Positions 7,694-14,254 of a stretch of 21,187 nucleotides of DNA are shown piece after piece. Under the pieces are notes generated by a model. The model searched no databases. It was given only the letters and a program-made list of their open reading frames with translations, and was not told where the DNA came from. Every line of letters starts with the position of its first letter. The first letter of the stretch is position 1. The position numbers were made by a program, and so were the translations under genes. The stretch comes from a virus: IMG/VR virus record IMGVR_UViG_3300027777_001013, positions 1 through 21,187 of that record. The stretch is one strand, 5' to 3'.

Positions 7694-7899
7694 AAGTAAC
7701 TAAGGCTCGGTCATTTACCAAGTCACTTAGTTACCGCATCTTTGGAACTTTAAGTTCTTTTGCTGTAGTATTTGTTATCACTGGAAAAGGAACACTGTCA
7801 GCCCTTATTGCTTTTTGGGAGACGGTTGTTAAAGTAGGCATTTACTACTGGCACGAAAGAATCTGGGATAAAATTTCCTGGGGTAGAAAAAACAAATAA
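7690..7899 (+). CDS. DUF2061-type small membrane protein, 69 aa
   Basis: It starts in an ATGA overlap with the fusion gene. The sequence 'KSLSYRIFGTLSSFAVVFVITGKGTLSALIAFWETVVKVGIYYWHERIW' fits the DUF2061 pattern of two hydrophobic helices, a 'K..YR..GT' entry and a terminal 'K..YY.HERiW..i.wG'. Members are short inner-membrane proteins of unknown activity. As I recall, they are often encoded beside CysC/CysD/CysN sulfate-activation genes, which agrees with the neighbours here. A scaffold or transporter-like aid to sulfate use is conceivable but unproven. It is the last gene before a strong terminator and so closes the cassette. Confidence 0.8.
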   Translation: MKVTKARSFTKSLSYRIFGTLSSFAVVFVITGKGTLSALIAFWETVVKVGIYYWHERIWDKISWGRKNK

Positions 7900-7908
7900 C
7901 AACTAAAG

Positions 7909-7931
7909 AACCCGCTTCGGCGGGTTTTTTT
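7909..7931 (+). terminator. Rho-independent terminator after the enzyme cassette
   Basis: AACCCGC (7909-7915), loop TTCG, GCGGGTT (7920-7926), then a continuing T run to 7931. The stem is a perfect 7 bp with a stable tetraloop and a U-tract. The next gene starts at 7946, so there is no room for a full promoter between them. The tail and lysis genes downstream must depend on read-through, antitermination or a promoter lying inside the cassette. Confidence 0.9.
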
Positions 7932-7945
7932 ATTAAGGAGTTATA

Positions 7946-9952
7946 GTGGTATCACGCAGTCCAGATATTACCGAGCGCACGATAATTGATTTATCAGGTC
8001 GCGTATCTACATACTACGACCTTAACGCCAATGCCTTTGACATCGCTGTTGCTGGCTTGCCATTCATCATGGCTGTCACAGATAACACACCATACAAGCG
8101 ACAGACTGCAGAGTTTCGTGCTCAGCGCGTAGACCAAATGCGTGACCCAGGTGAGCACACCCTTGCTGGTTCAGGCTACTGGACTCGTTCACAATCTTCA
8201 TGGCACTACGGCGAAGGTATCCAATTCACCGAGCCAATGGAAGGTAACGATAACGAAGTACGCTTTCGTTTCCGTGATTCATCTGGCATAGATGTGTGGA
8301 CTCCAGGTCAGTTAAGCCTGCTTAAAAAGACCACACTTGTTCAGGCTTTTTCTGGCAAGGTAACACTTGCATCTGGTAATGATGCTGTAGCCAATAGAGT
8401 ATTTGCAATCAATGAAGATACCTATACCAGTGCAACCACTGCTATCTATAAGATTACATCTGCTGGTACATCTACTGCCTTTACAACTTATGCAAGCCTC
8501 GGCAATAAGACTGTCTTAAGTCAGACATCTGATGGTCAGACACTGTATGTATCTAATGACACAACAATCTATGACATTGATATGACAAGCGGTGCAGTAC
8601 ATGCTGCCTACACATGGAGCAAGACACCATCATCTGTCAAGTTAAAGTATGTTAAGTCTCGTGTTATTGCTGCCGTCACATACACAGATGGATTATCTGC
8701 AGCCTATGAACTCACTTTTCCTAACAAGGGTAGCGGTGCTGCAATCCTTACCAACACTCTTACCGCTATCAATGGTTCAACCACCCTTGCCAAGAACTGG
8801 ACATGGAGTGCCATCACAGAAGCAATCACATCTATCTACTTTGGTGGTAATGCTGGAGAACACTCAGCCCTATTCAAACTACAAGTAGATAATACTGGTG
8901 CCCTTGGCACGCTTGTAACTGTAGCCAACTTGCCACGCGGTGAAGTAATCACTGCGCTCTATGGCTACCTTGGTACATACATCATGCTTGGCACCAACAA
9001 AGGCGCACGCATTGCAACATCTGATACCAATGGCGACCTTACCTATGGTCCACTTGTTTACCATGATGAAGATGGTGTTTATGATTTTGAGGCACGCGAC
9101 TCTTATGTATGGGCAGGTAATACCAACGGAGTAAATGCTAGTTCTGGAACAACCCGTATTAACCTTGCTCAACCCATTACCCTTATCGGATATGCACAGC
9201 CTATTTCAACGGGTGTTTATGCCCGTGCTAACGATGTTTTTGCTGACTCAGTAACTGGGCGCGTGCAATCAATTCGTATCTTTGATTCACCAAGTCGTGT
9301 TGTGTTTTCTATCAATGGCTCAGGCGTATGGATGGAACACCCTACAGATTTAGTAGCCTCTGGTCAGATTCGCACTGGTCGTATCCGTTATGACACCATG
9401 GAAAACAAAGCATGGAAGCGTATCCGTATTCGTACCACTGACGATACAGCCAATGGTGATATTGAAGTCTATCAAATTGGACCTACAACCGACACAATTA
9501 TTACTACGCTATATGAAACTAATAGCACTGCAGCAGATATTGATTTAGGTAACGCCTATCCTAATGCATCACCTGATGCTTCATTTAAACTTGTTCTTAC
9601 TCGCAACACAACAGATGCAACCACTGGTCCTGTTGTTGTGGGTATTGCGGTGAAGGCTTTGCCTACACCTACACGCGCTCGCCTCTTACAGATTCCCTTG
9701 TTCTGCTATGACAAAGAGACTGATAAGACTGGCAACATTATTGGATATGAAGGCTACGCTAAGGAGCGTTTGCTTGCCCTTGAAACCATTGAAGCAAAGG
9801 GTGAGACAGTCATACTCCAAGACTTTAACGCTGGCGGTGACCCTTATGAAGTCATCATTGACCAGGTTACATTCACGCGCTCGACCCCCGCTAACCGTAA
9901 CTACTCAGGCTTTGGTGGCATTATCCAAATCATTGCCCGTACTGTCGTATAA
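7946..9952 (+). CDS. Large phage tail structural protein, 668 aa
   Basis: GTG 7946 is preceded by AAGGAG (7935-7940) with a five-base spacer. The N-terminal about 120 residues carry 'DLSGRVSTYYDLNANAFD', 'GSGYWTRSQSSWHYGEGIQF' and 'RFRDSSGIDVWTPGQLSLL', a pattern I associate with minor tail proteins of phages of Gram-positive hosts. The middle consists of repeated strand-rich units of about 45-60 residues containing 'TLYVSNDTTIYDID', 'TAIYKITSAGTSTAF' or 'LGTYIMLGTNKGARIATSD'. These look like blades of a beta-propeller. The C-terminus (about 480-668) is again beta-rich. A nozzle-like or receptor-contacting tail protein fits. It lies between the cassette terminator and the lysis genes. The structural role is well supported, the exact part is not. 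Confidence 0.7.
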   Translation: MVSRSPDITERTIIDLSGRVSTYYDLNANAFDIAVAGLPFIMAVTDNTPYKRQTAEFRAQRVDQMRDPGEHTLAGSGYWTRSQSSWHYGEGIQFTEPMEGNDNEVRFRFRDSSGIDVWTPGQLSLLKKTTLVQAFSGKVTLASGNDAVANRVFAINEDTYTSATTAIYKITSAGTSTAFTTYASLGNKTVLSQTSDGQTLYVSNDTTIYDIDMTSGAVHAAYTWSKTPSSVKLKYVKSRVIAAVTYTDGLSAAYELTFPNKGSGAAILTNTLTAINGSTTLAKNWTWSAITEAITSIYFGGNAGEHSALFKLQVDNTGALGTLVTVANLPRGEVITALYGYLGTYIMLGTNKGARIATSDTNGDLTYGPLVYHDEDGVYDFEARDSYVWAGNTNGVNASSGTTRINLAQPITLIGYAQPISTGVYARANDVFADSVTGRVQSIRIFDSPSRVVFSINGSGVWMEHPTDLVASGQIRTGRIRYDTMENKAWKRIRIRTTDDTANGDIEVYQIGPTTDTIITTLYETNSTAADIDLGNAYPNASPDASFKLVLTRNTTDATTGPVVVGIAVKALPTPTRARLLQIPLFCYDKETDKTGNIIGYEGYAKERLLALETIEAKGETVILQDFNAGGDPYEVIIDQVTFTRSTPANRNYSGFGGIIQIIARTVV

Positions 9953-9966
9953 GGAGAATCCTGCCC

Positions 9967-10221
9967 ATGTCATCCGATGTCGCAACCATCGTTTATTCCT
10001 ACTTCTTTGTTACAGCAGCAGTCCTTGCTGGTGTGGCAATGGTAGCCAAGCATACAATCCGTACACATACAGATGAACTCAAAGATAAGTTATCAAAGAT
10101 TGAGTATGCATTGTATAACGATGGACACACTGGCTTGATTAACAAGGTTGACCAACTTATTGAGAATCAGAACATCATCAAGATAGATGTTGAAGTTATG
10201 AAGGCAAGGGTAGAGGCATGA
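9967..10221 (+). CDS. Membrane-anchored coiled-coil protein of the lysis module, 84 aa
   Basis: AAGGAG shortly upstream supports ATG 9967. One hydrophobic helix (about residues 8-27) follows a short N-terminus. Then comes a charged helical region with heptad-like spacing of I/L/V (about 35-82: 'LKDKLSKIEYALYNDG', 'INKVDQLIENQNIIKIDVEVMKARV'). Together with its place directly before the endolysin (ATGA overlap), this suggests a second holin, a holin regulator or a hemolysin-XhlA-like membrane protein. No enzymatic motif is present. The r1t-like holin two genes downstream is the better holin candidate. Confidence 0.6.
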   Translation: MSSDVATIVYSYFFVTAAVLAGVAMVAKHTIRTHTDELKDKLSKIEYALYNDGHTGLINKVDQLIENQNIIKIDVEVMKARVEA

Positions 10222-10682
10222 GCGCAGCAAAAATTATTGAGATAGCCAAGAAAGAAGTTGGCTACAAAGAAGGTAAGAACAACGATACTAAGTATGGCGT
10301 TTGGTTCAAGATGAACAATGTACCTTGGTGCATGGAGTTCGTACAGTGGTGCATTGCACAGGCTGGTGAATCTGCTAAGGCTAAAAAGACAGCAGGTTGC
10401 CAAGACTTTGAAGCATGGGCTAAGCGTGAGGACCTCATCGTTCCAGTGAACATGGTTCAAGAAGGTGACATCCTTCTCTTTGACTTTACCAAAGGTGGTA
10501 AGTCAGAACATACTGGCTTTGCCCTTGGGTATAACCCACATACACATCTCATTGACACAGTAGAAGGTAACACTGCTGCTGATGGCAGTGGTAGTCAAGC
10601 AAACGGTGATGGGGTATACCTCAAACATCGTGCACCATCAACGGTGCGTTATGTAGTAAGACCGAAATGGAGTAACAAATGA
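10218..10682 (+). CDS. CHAP-domain endolysin (peptidoglycan hydrolase), 154 aa
   Basis: The whole protein is one CHAP/NlpC-P60-like domain. The opening 'IIEIAKKEVGYKEG' is followed by the catalytic Cys38 in 'VPWCMEFVQWC', then 'EGDILLFDF' (82-90), His98 in 'SEHTGFAL' and the polar Glu116/Asn118 in 'DTVEGNT'. These give the expected Cys-His-polar triad order. CHAP enzymes cut peptide bonds or the amide bond in peptidoglycan. No signal peptide or separate wall-binding domain is present, so release should depend on the holin encoded immediately after (ATGA overlap at 10679). The single-domain form is shorter than most endolysins of Gram-positive phages. Confidence 0.88.
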   Translation: MSAAKIIEIAKKEVGYKEGKNNDTKYGVWFKMNNVPWCMEFVQWCIAQAGESAKAKKTAGCQDFEAWAKREDLIVPVNMVQEGDILLFDFTKGGKSEHTGFALGYNPHTHLIDTVEGNTAADGSGSQANGDGVYLKHRAPSTVRYVVRPKWSNK

Positions 10683-10873
10683 ACGCAAAACTAAAAGAAC
10701 AACTTACAAGCATCGGTGGTACATACCTTCGTGCTTTCATTACTGGCACAGTCACAGCCTACACACTAGGTAAGACAGCGCCTAAAGACTTCCTTGCTGC
10801 TGGACTTGCTGCAATCATTCCACTTGTCATGCGCTGGGCAAATCCAAAAGATTCATTCCCACTCAAGAAGTAA
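10679..10873 (+). CDS. r1t-like holin, 64 aa
   Basis: The start overlaps the endolysin stop. The sequence shows two hydrophobic stretches (about 16-31 and 38-51) and the r1t-holin ending 'LAAGLAAIIPLVMRWANPKDSFPL', where the 'RW.NP.D..' signature follows the second helix. Such holins oligomerise in the inner membrane and release the endolysin at a set time. This is the last gene of the late operon and is followed directly by a terminator. Both the motif and the neighbour support the call. Confidence 0.87.
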   Translation: MNAKLKEQLTSIGGTYLRAFITGTVTAYTLGKTAPKDFLAAGLAAIIPLVMRWANPKDSFPLKK

Positions 10874-10887
10874 TTAGTTACAACACT

Positions 10888-10920
10888 AAAGCCCCTCGCT
10901 TAATTGCGGGGGGCTTTTTT
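10888..10920 (+). terminator. Rho-independent terminator of the late operon
   Basis: AAAGCCCCTCGC (10888-10899) pairs with GCGGGGGGCTTT (10906-10917): 12 bp with one T-G wobble, loop TTAATT, then T's to 10920. The stop codon of the leftward HNH gene (10900-10902) lies in the loop. Read on the minus strand the U-tract is only three bases, so termination in that direction would be weaker. Confidence 0.9.
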
Positions 10921-11268
10921 GTTTTCCCAATCTTGATTGCGTTGTGTCTTAAGACGATGGCAGTTAGCACATAGGGTCTGTAAGTTTGATAACGAATTGT
11001 TATTATGGTTGCCGTCTATATGGTCAATGTCTAATTGACTGCGGTGGACTGCAACGAATCCACATTCTTCACAGTGGTCTTTCTTATGCTTGGATAATTT
11101 GACACGGTTGTTGTTACTCTTAGTTCTACATGAGTACGAACCACGCTGTTTCTTTTTGAGTCGTGTTGGTCCACATACTGCACAGATAGCAAAGCGGAGC
11201 GTTGGGTTCTTGAGTAGCAGACGATGCTGCTGTGTCTCATCCGCCTGTCGAGTAGAATCCGCTACCAT
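10900..11268 (-). CDS. HNH endonuclease with zinc fingers, 122 aa
   Basis: The C-terminal half has the classic ββα-metal arrangement: 'HCEECG' (C66, C69), 'LDIDHIDGNHNNNSLSNLQTLC' with the D82-H83 and N residues, and 'CANCH' (C100, C103, H104). Upstream, C29/C32 and C47 suggest another small zinc-binding piece. ATG at 11268 has GAGG a few bases upstream. Free-standing HNH proteins of this type in phages are often homing endonucleases; others serve in packaging. Its isolated position on the opposite strand between the lysis module and the early region favours a mobile or homing gene. It overlaps the small zinc-ribbon gene upstream by 32 bases. Confidence 0.82.
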   Translation of the reverse strand: MVADSTRQADETQQHRLLLKNPTLRFAICAVCGPTRLKKKQRGSYSCRTKSNNNRVKLSKHKKDHCEECGFVAVHRSQLDIDHIDGNHNNNSLSNLQTLCANCHRLKTQRNQDWENKKAPRN

Positions 11269-11404
11269 TAAACCTCACGGGTACTGCTGAGTAGACTTGC
11301 CCCATAGATTCATTGCAACACACGGGCACCCAGTCGCTACCCATTGGTTTCTCTATCTCTTGCATGCTACCGCAGGCGTTGCACTTGTAATCATACCTTG
11401 CCAT
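11237..11404 (-). CDS. FmdB-like small zinc-ribbon protein, 55 aa
   Basis: The frame runs from ATG at 11404 to TGA at 11237-11239. The N-terminus 'MARYDYKCNACGSMQEIEKP' matches the start of FmdB-type zinc ribbons (MP.YDY.C..CG). A second knuckle 'VCC' at 28-30 and an ending 'VYSAVPVRFNGSGFYSTGG' are also typical of that family, whose C-terminus reads 'F.GsGFY.T'. The function of FmdB-type proteins in phages is unknown; a nucleic-acid or metal-binding adaptor is plausible. It overlaps the genes on both sides, consistent with a compact leftward operon. Confidence 0.72.
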   Translation of the reverse strand: MARYDYKCNACGSMQEIEKPMGSDWVPVCCNESMGQVYSAVPVRFNGSGFYSTGG

Positions 11405-11537
11405 TAAGTAGTTTCCTCAAAGCATTTAGCCTACGGATACGAGCCTGGCGTTCTTTCTTAAGACCCAATTTAAATCCAAAAAAAATAGATGTGATGTTGC
11501 TCACAATAAATGCAAGCATATAAATTATTTTAATCAT
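11391..11537 (-). CDS. Small membrane protein, 48 aa
   Basis: ATG at 11537 to TGA at 11391-11393. The first 23 residues ('IKIIYMLAFIVSNITSIFFGF') are a hydrophobic helix. They are followed by a strongly basic tail ('LGLKKERQARIRRLNALRKLL') expected to stay in the cytoplasm. It overlaps the preceding gene's end and the next gene's start, so it fits the operon. I do not recognise a family. The AT-rich codons of the helix (a run of eight A's on the plus strand) explain the local composition. Confidence 0.6.
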   Translation of the reverse strand: MIKIIYMLAFIVSNITSIFFGFKLGLKKERQARIRRLNALRKLLNGKV

Positions 11538-11670
11538 CTGCTGGTGTTGGTACTTTCACTAAGGCTCCACATAGAGCACACTCTGCATCCACAAACCACA
11601 GGCTTATATCATTATCTTCAAACATACAGCCCACTTTGAAAAGCATTGAGCCACATATACATGCATGCAC
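11530..11670 (-). CDS. Small zinc-ribbon protein, about 46 aa (start uncertain)
   Basis: The frame ends at 11530. Its last 46 residues have 'CICGSMLFKV' and 'ECALCGALVKVP', two CxC/CxxC knuckles about 30 residues apart with a beta-type middle ('DISLWFVDAECALCG'). This resembles small zinc ribbons common in phages of actinobacteria. The frame stays open to a GTG at 11826, but residues upstream of about 11670 look like non-coding sequence: they cover the hairpins of the divergent region and have odd composition. I therefore place the start at GTG 11668-11670, although no good Shine-Dalgarno site precedes it. Confidence 0.45.
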   Translation of the reverse strand: MHACICGSMLFKVGCMFEDNDISLWFVDAECALCGALVKVPTPADD

Positions 11671-11823
11671 AGGACCAAGGCTACGCAAGTCTGCCCCAAG
11701 GGGCGGAGCCAGCACACCCGCTCGGCTTAAGAGCCTCGCTAGTCTTATACTTAATCTGTTCAACACGAACAGCAGTGTACACATAAAGCAATTACACGAT
11801 TGTAATTCTTCTTCGGCGTGTCG

Positions 11824-11844
11824 CACAATAGAGCAGAGATTGTG
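11824..11844. promoter_or_regulatory. Operator-like palindrome CACAAT-N9-ATTGTG
   Basis: CACAAT (11824-11829) and ATTGTG (11839-11844) are perfect inverted half-sites with centres 15 bases apart, a spacing suited to a dimeric HTH repressor. The site lies 31 bases upstream of the first ATG of the replication operon. A role as operator is inferred from symmetry and position only. Confidence 0.4.
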
Positions 11845-11850
11845 TAGTAG

Positions 11851-11869
11851 TCTCCTCTATTGAAGGAGA
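11851..11869 (+). promoter_or_regulatory. Hairpin that covers the Shine-Dalgarno site of the first replication gene
   Basis: TCTCCT (11851-11856) pairs perfectly with AGGAGA (11864-11869) around a seven-base loop. The right arm contains most of the AAGGAG (11863-11868) that serves ATG 11875. In the folded state the ribosome site would be hidden, so opening it could control the first gene of the operon. A 6-bp stem is only moderately stable. Confidence 0.45.
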
Positions 11870-11874
11870 AACAA

Positions 11875-12714
11875 ATGACACTTGAACTCGTAACTGGCAA
11901 GAACTATGTCAGCCACAGCGCCATGTCTACATGGCTTAGTTGCGGTTGGCAGTATTACTTGTCCCGTGTACAGCATGTGCCCGAAGCCCCATCCTACTGG
12001 TTAGCAGGGGGTAAGGCAGTACATGAGTGCACGGAAATCTATGACATCACACCCGAAGGCTTTGACCCAACGGCTGCATTTAAAGAGCGTTGGGAACATA
12101 ACTTCAAGATGTCTGATAACGGCATGCCTTGGCGTGCTGGTGGTCGTGCCACTAAAGCATTTCCAAACAAAGAAGATACTCAATGGTGGCTTGACAATGG
12201 ACCAAAGATGGTTGACTTCTGGATTCAGTTCCGTGAAGAAAGCGGTTGGAAGATTTGGGATACACCCGAAGGAATCCCCGCTATTGAAACTGAAATGAAT
12301 CAGATAGTCAAGGGCGTAAACATTAAGGCGTTCTTAGACCGCGTAATGGTTGCACCTACAGGCGAGTTGGTGATTGTAGATATTAAGACAGGAAGTGCTG
12401 AGCCAAAGTCTCAGACACAACTTGGTATCTATGCAATCCTTGTGGAGAAAACCTTTGGTATTCGCCCACAACTCGGCTCTTATTTCATGGCACGCACAGG
12501 AGAACTTACCCCGCCTGTCAACCTTGACCGCTACACTGAGGCACGCCTTGGTAATTGGGTCAAGGGTTTTGAAATCGCAGTAACCAATAACATCTTCATA
12601 CCAGCACCTGGGTTTATGTGTGGCACCTGCCCTGTAAATTCAGCATGCTATGCCGTGGGTGGAAAAGACTCACACCTTTATCCCGAAGTAACTATAGGAG
12701 AAACAAATGACTGA
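11875..12714 (+). CDS. Cas4/RecB-like PD-(D/E)XK exonuclease with Fe-S cysteines, 279 aa
   Basis: ATG 11875, six bases after AAGGAG, is preferred to the in-frame TTG at 11860. Nuclease motifs: 'GKAVHE' (H50), 'FLDRV' (D155), 'IVDIKTG' (D169, K171) and 'SQTQLGIYA' (Q182). Four cysteines are placed as in Cas4 and AddB-type nucleases: C23 in the first helix ('SCGWQYYL') and C249, C252, C258 near the C-terminus. They should hold a [4Fe-4S] cluster that ties the ends together. Such phage enzymes resect DNA ends for recombination-dependent replication. Its stop lies eight bases inside the next gene, which has the same GGAGAAACAAATGAC start region. No CRISPR array or Cas1 is nearby, so an adaptation role is not suggested. 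Confidence 0.87.
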   Translation: MTLELVTGKNYVSHSAMSTWLSCGWQYYLSRVQHVPEAPSYWLAGGKAVHECTEIYDITPEGFDPTAAFKERWEHNFKMSDNGMPWRAGGRATKAFPNKEDTQWWLDNGPKMVDFWIQFREESGWKIWDTPEGIPAIETEMNQIVKGVNIKAFLDRVMVAPTGELVIVDIKTGSAEPKSQTQLGIYAILVEKTFGIRPQLGSYFMARTGELTPPVNLDRYTEARLGNWVKGFEIAVTNNIFIPAPGFMCGTCPVNSACYAVGGKDSHLYPEVTIGETND

Positions 12715-13111
12715 ACCGCTATACCAAATCAATGTAAAGACACCTAAGGGTTCTTTGCTCAACATCCGTGCTGCATCAGAAGCCGAACTAGACCAAGCAC
12801 TTGATGGTCTTACCCTTCGCATCTCTGCTATCGCTGACCTTGAGTCAAGTATTGATGCTATCTGTGCAGTTGCTGGCGCTGGTCTTAAGCCAGAAATTAT
12901 TGAGCACTCACCAGTTGCTCAGGTTGCACCTTCATACCCTGCACCAGTGGGCTACAAGCCAGCAGGTGCAGTACCTGATTGCACATGTGGTGGTGGAGCA
13001 ATGCGCCATGTACCAGCAGGTATCGCTAAGTCAACAGGTCGCCCTTACAAGGCGTTCTATGCATGCCCTAAGCCACAGGGACAGGCTTGCCAAAACAAGG
13101 TGCCTGCATAG
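12707..13111 (+). CDS. Zinc-ribbon protein of the recombination/replication operon, 134 aa
   Basis: ATG 12707 overlaps the exonuclease stop and has GGAG upstream. Residues 1-65 form a mixed helix/strand domain ('VKTPKGSLLNIRAASEAELDQAL') and 66-90 a Pro-rich linker. Residues 91-134 are a zinc ribbon: C92-x-C94 in 'DCTCGGGAMRHVPAG', 'TGRPYKAFYAC' (C120) and C128. The ribbon 'cp.cG..m...paG.sk.tGrpY.aFyaCp' resembles those used by DNA-binding proteins of actinophages. A single-strand-binding or exonuclease-partner role is likely from the position between the exonuclease and the ATPase, but it is an inference. Confidence 0.6.
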   Translation: MTEPLYQINVKTPKGSLLNIRAASEAELDQALDGLTLRISAIADLESSIDAICAVAGAGLKPEIIEHSPVAQVAPSYPAPVGYKPAGAVPDCTCGGGAMRHVPAGIAKSTGRPYKAFYACPKPQGQACQNKVPA

Positions 13112-13114
13112 TCC

Positions 13115-13894
13115 ATGCGCCTACTCAGCCGTGCTATTAAGACAGAATCCCGAGGGGGTGCGACCCTTCCTGTGGTTTGGCACTCACTCGCTGCTCAACA
13201 AATAGCAATCCGTTACGGCGAGGTAAGCATGATTGCTGGACCGCCAGGGGCAGGTAAGTCAACGCTTGCTCTGTCCTTGGCAGTCCGTGCAAATGTGCCT
13301 ACGCTTTACATCTCAGCGGATACACACTCACACACGATGAGCCTTCGCTTACTTGCATTACTAACAGGAAAGCAACAAGCAGAAGTTGAACCTTTGATGG
13401 AGATGGATAGAGACTGGGCTGCACAAATGCTCAAGCCTGCTGACCACATCTATTGGGAGTTTGATTCAGCACCAACGCTTAAGGATATTGAGGATGCAGT
13501 TCTTGCTACTCGTGAACGCTTAGGTGAGGATGTTCGTTTGATTGTTCTTGACAATGCAGTAGATGTAACAATGGATTCACAAGATGAGTTTGGTGGCTTG
13601 CGTACCTTAATGAAGGAACTCAAGTGGTGGGCGAGAGAGACTGGAGCAGCAGTAGTTGTGTGTCACCACACCAGCGAAGCAGTGCCAGGCAATCCGTGTC
13701 CACCACAGCGCGCCCTTCATGGCAAGGTTGCACAGACACCATCACTTATCCTCACGGTTATCAATCAGGTATCCACCATGGGTGTATGCGCTGTGAAGAA
13801 TCGTTATGGACCAGCCGATGCCAATGGTGGTTCACCAGTATGGCTTTCGTATGACCCCGCAAGTATGCAGGTACTAGATGTAGGACAACCTTAG
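13115..13894 (+). CDS. DnaB/RecA-like replicative ATPase, 259 aa
   Basis: The core is a RecA fold: Walker A 'AGPPGAGKST' (41-50), 'TLYISADTH' (63-71), Walker B 'RLIVLDNAVD' (141-150), 'GAAVVVCHHTSE' (178-188) and a terminal 'KNRYGP' (228-233). This order and the 'KNR.G' loop match the C-terminal motor of DnaB-type helicases and related RadA-like ATPases. There is no DnaB N-terminal domain, so it is either a minimal phage helicase or a helicase-like accessory ATPase. Its neighbours (exonuclease, Zn ribbon, split primase) support a replication role. ATG 13115 has only a weak ribosome site and follows the previous stop by three bases. Confidence 0.78.
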   Translation: MRLLSRAIKTESRGGATLPVVWHSLAAQQIAIRYGEVSMIAGPPGAGKSTLALSLAVRANVPTLYISADTHSHTMSLRLLALLTGKQQAEVEPLMEMDRDWAAQMLKPADHIYWEFDSAPTLKDIEDAVLATRERLGEDVRLIVLDNAVDVTMDSQDEFGGLRTLMKELKWWARETGAAVVVCHHTSEAVPGNPCPPQRALHGKVAQTPSLILTVINQVSTMGVCAVKNRYGPADANGGSPVWLSYDPASMQVLDVGQP

Positions 13895-13903
13895 GAGATT
13901 TAA

Positions 13904-14254
13904 ATGGGAGCAATGTTCATGGAAAAGATTGATAGCCCGTGGGAGTTATCAGTTGTAGAAAATGCAGGCGAGATTCCTGCCAGCGCAGTAGAAGATGAAT
14001 TAGCAGTCAAGACTGCACCGTTGATGACAGATATTAAGTCACAACTTATGTTGGTTCCCCGCACACTTTCATATACAGTTGGGTGGAAAGCACTTGTTTG
14101 GAAAAATAAAGAGACTGGCGCATATCAGGACCTTACGGAAGAAGAATACGCAGCCTATGTTGATGGCGGAATCGTCTCTTACACCCGAGGCAGTGGCGAA
14201 AGCAATGCAAAAGATGAAGGTGCCGAAGGAGATTCAGGAAGTAATCCTCTCTGA
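13904..14254 (+). CDS. Hypothetical acidic protein of the replication operon, 116 aa
   Basis: ATG 13904 follows TAGGAGATTTAA, a good ribosome site. The N-terminal 45 residues are acidic. A central part 'LSYTVGWKALVWKNKETGAYQDLTEEEYAAYVDGGIV' (about 60-97) looks like a small folded domain. The C-terminus is a disordered Gly/Ser/Glu/Asp tail. I do not recognise a family. Codon use and tight spacing to the ATPase gene indicate a real gene. Its end overlaps the next gene by about 50 bases. Confidence 0.55.
   Translation: MGAMFMEKIDSPWELSVVENAGEIPASAVEDELAVKTAPLMTDIKSQLMLVPRTLSYTVGWKALVWKNKETGAYQDLTEEEYAAYVDGGIVSYTRGSGESNAKDEGAEGDSGSNPL

Larger units (their letters stand above)
11671..11874. promoter_or_regulatory. 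Divergent intergenic control region
   Basis: About 200 bases without a convincing gene separate the leftward HNH operon from the rightward replication operon. It holds a tight inverted repeat CTGCCCC-AA-GGGGCGG (11691-11706, one T-G pair), GGCT-TAAG-AGCC (11724-11735), a -10-like TATACT (11746-11751) without a clear -35, the palindrome at 11824-11844 and the hairpin at 11851-11869. Promoters for one or both operons should lie here, but I cannot place them with confidence. Confidence 0.5.

Noticed and set aside
11671-11826. N-terminal extension of the small zinc-ribbon gene to 98 residues
   Set aside because: The extra part covers hairpins of the control region and has a composition unlike a small zinc protein. 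No ribosome site was seen at 11826.
11875-12714. CRISPR adaptation nuclease Cas4
   Set aside because: The Cas4-like cysteine and nuclease layout is real, but there is no array or Cas1/Cas2. Phage recombination exonucleases share this form.
14079-14204. Long form of the helical protein upstream of 14205
   Set aside because: This part is the shifted reading of the preceding gene, basic and unstructured, with no ribosome site.
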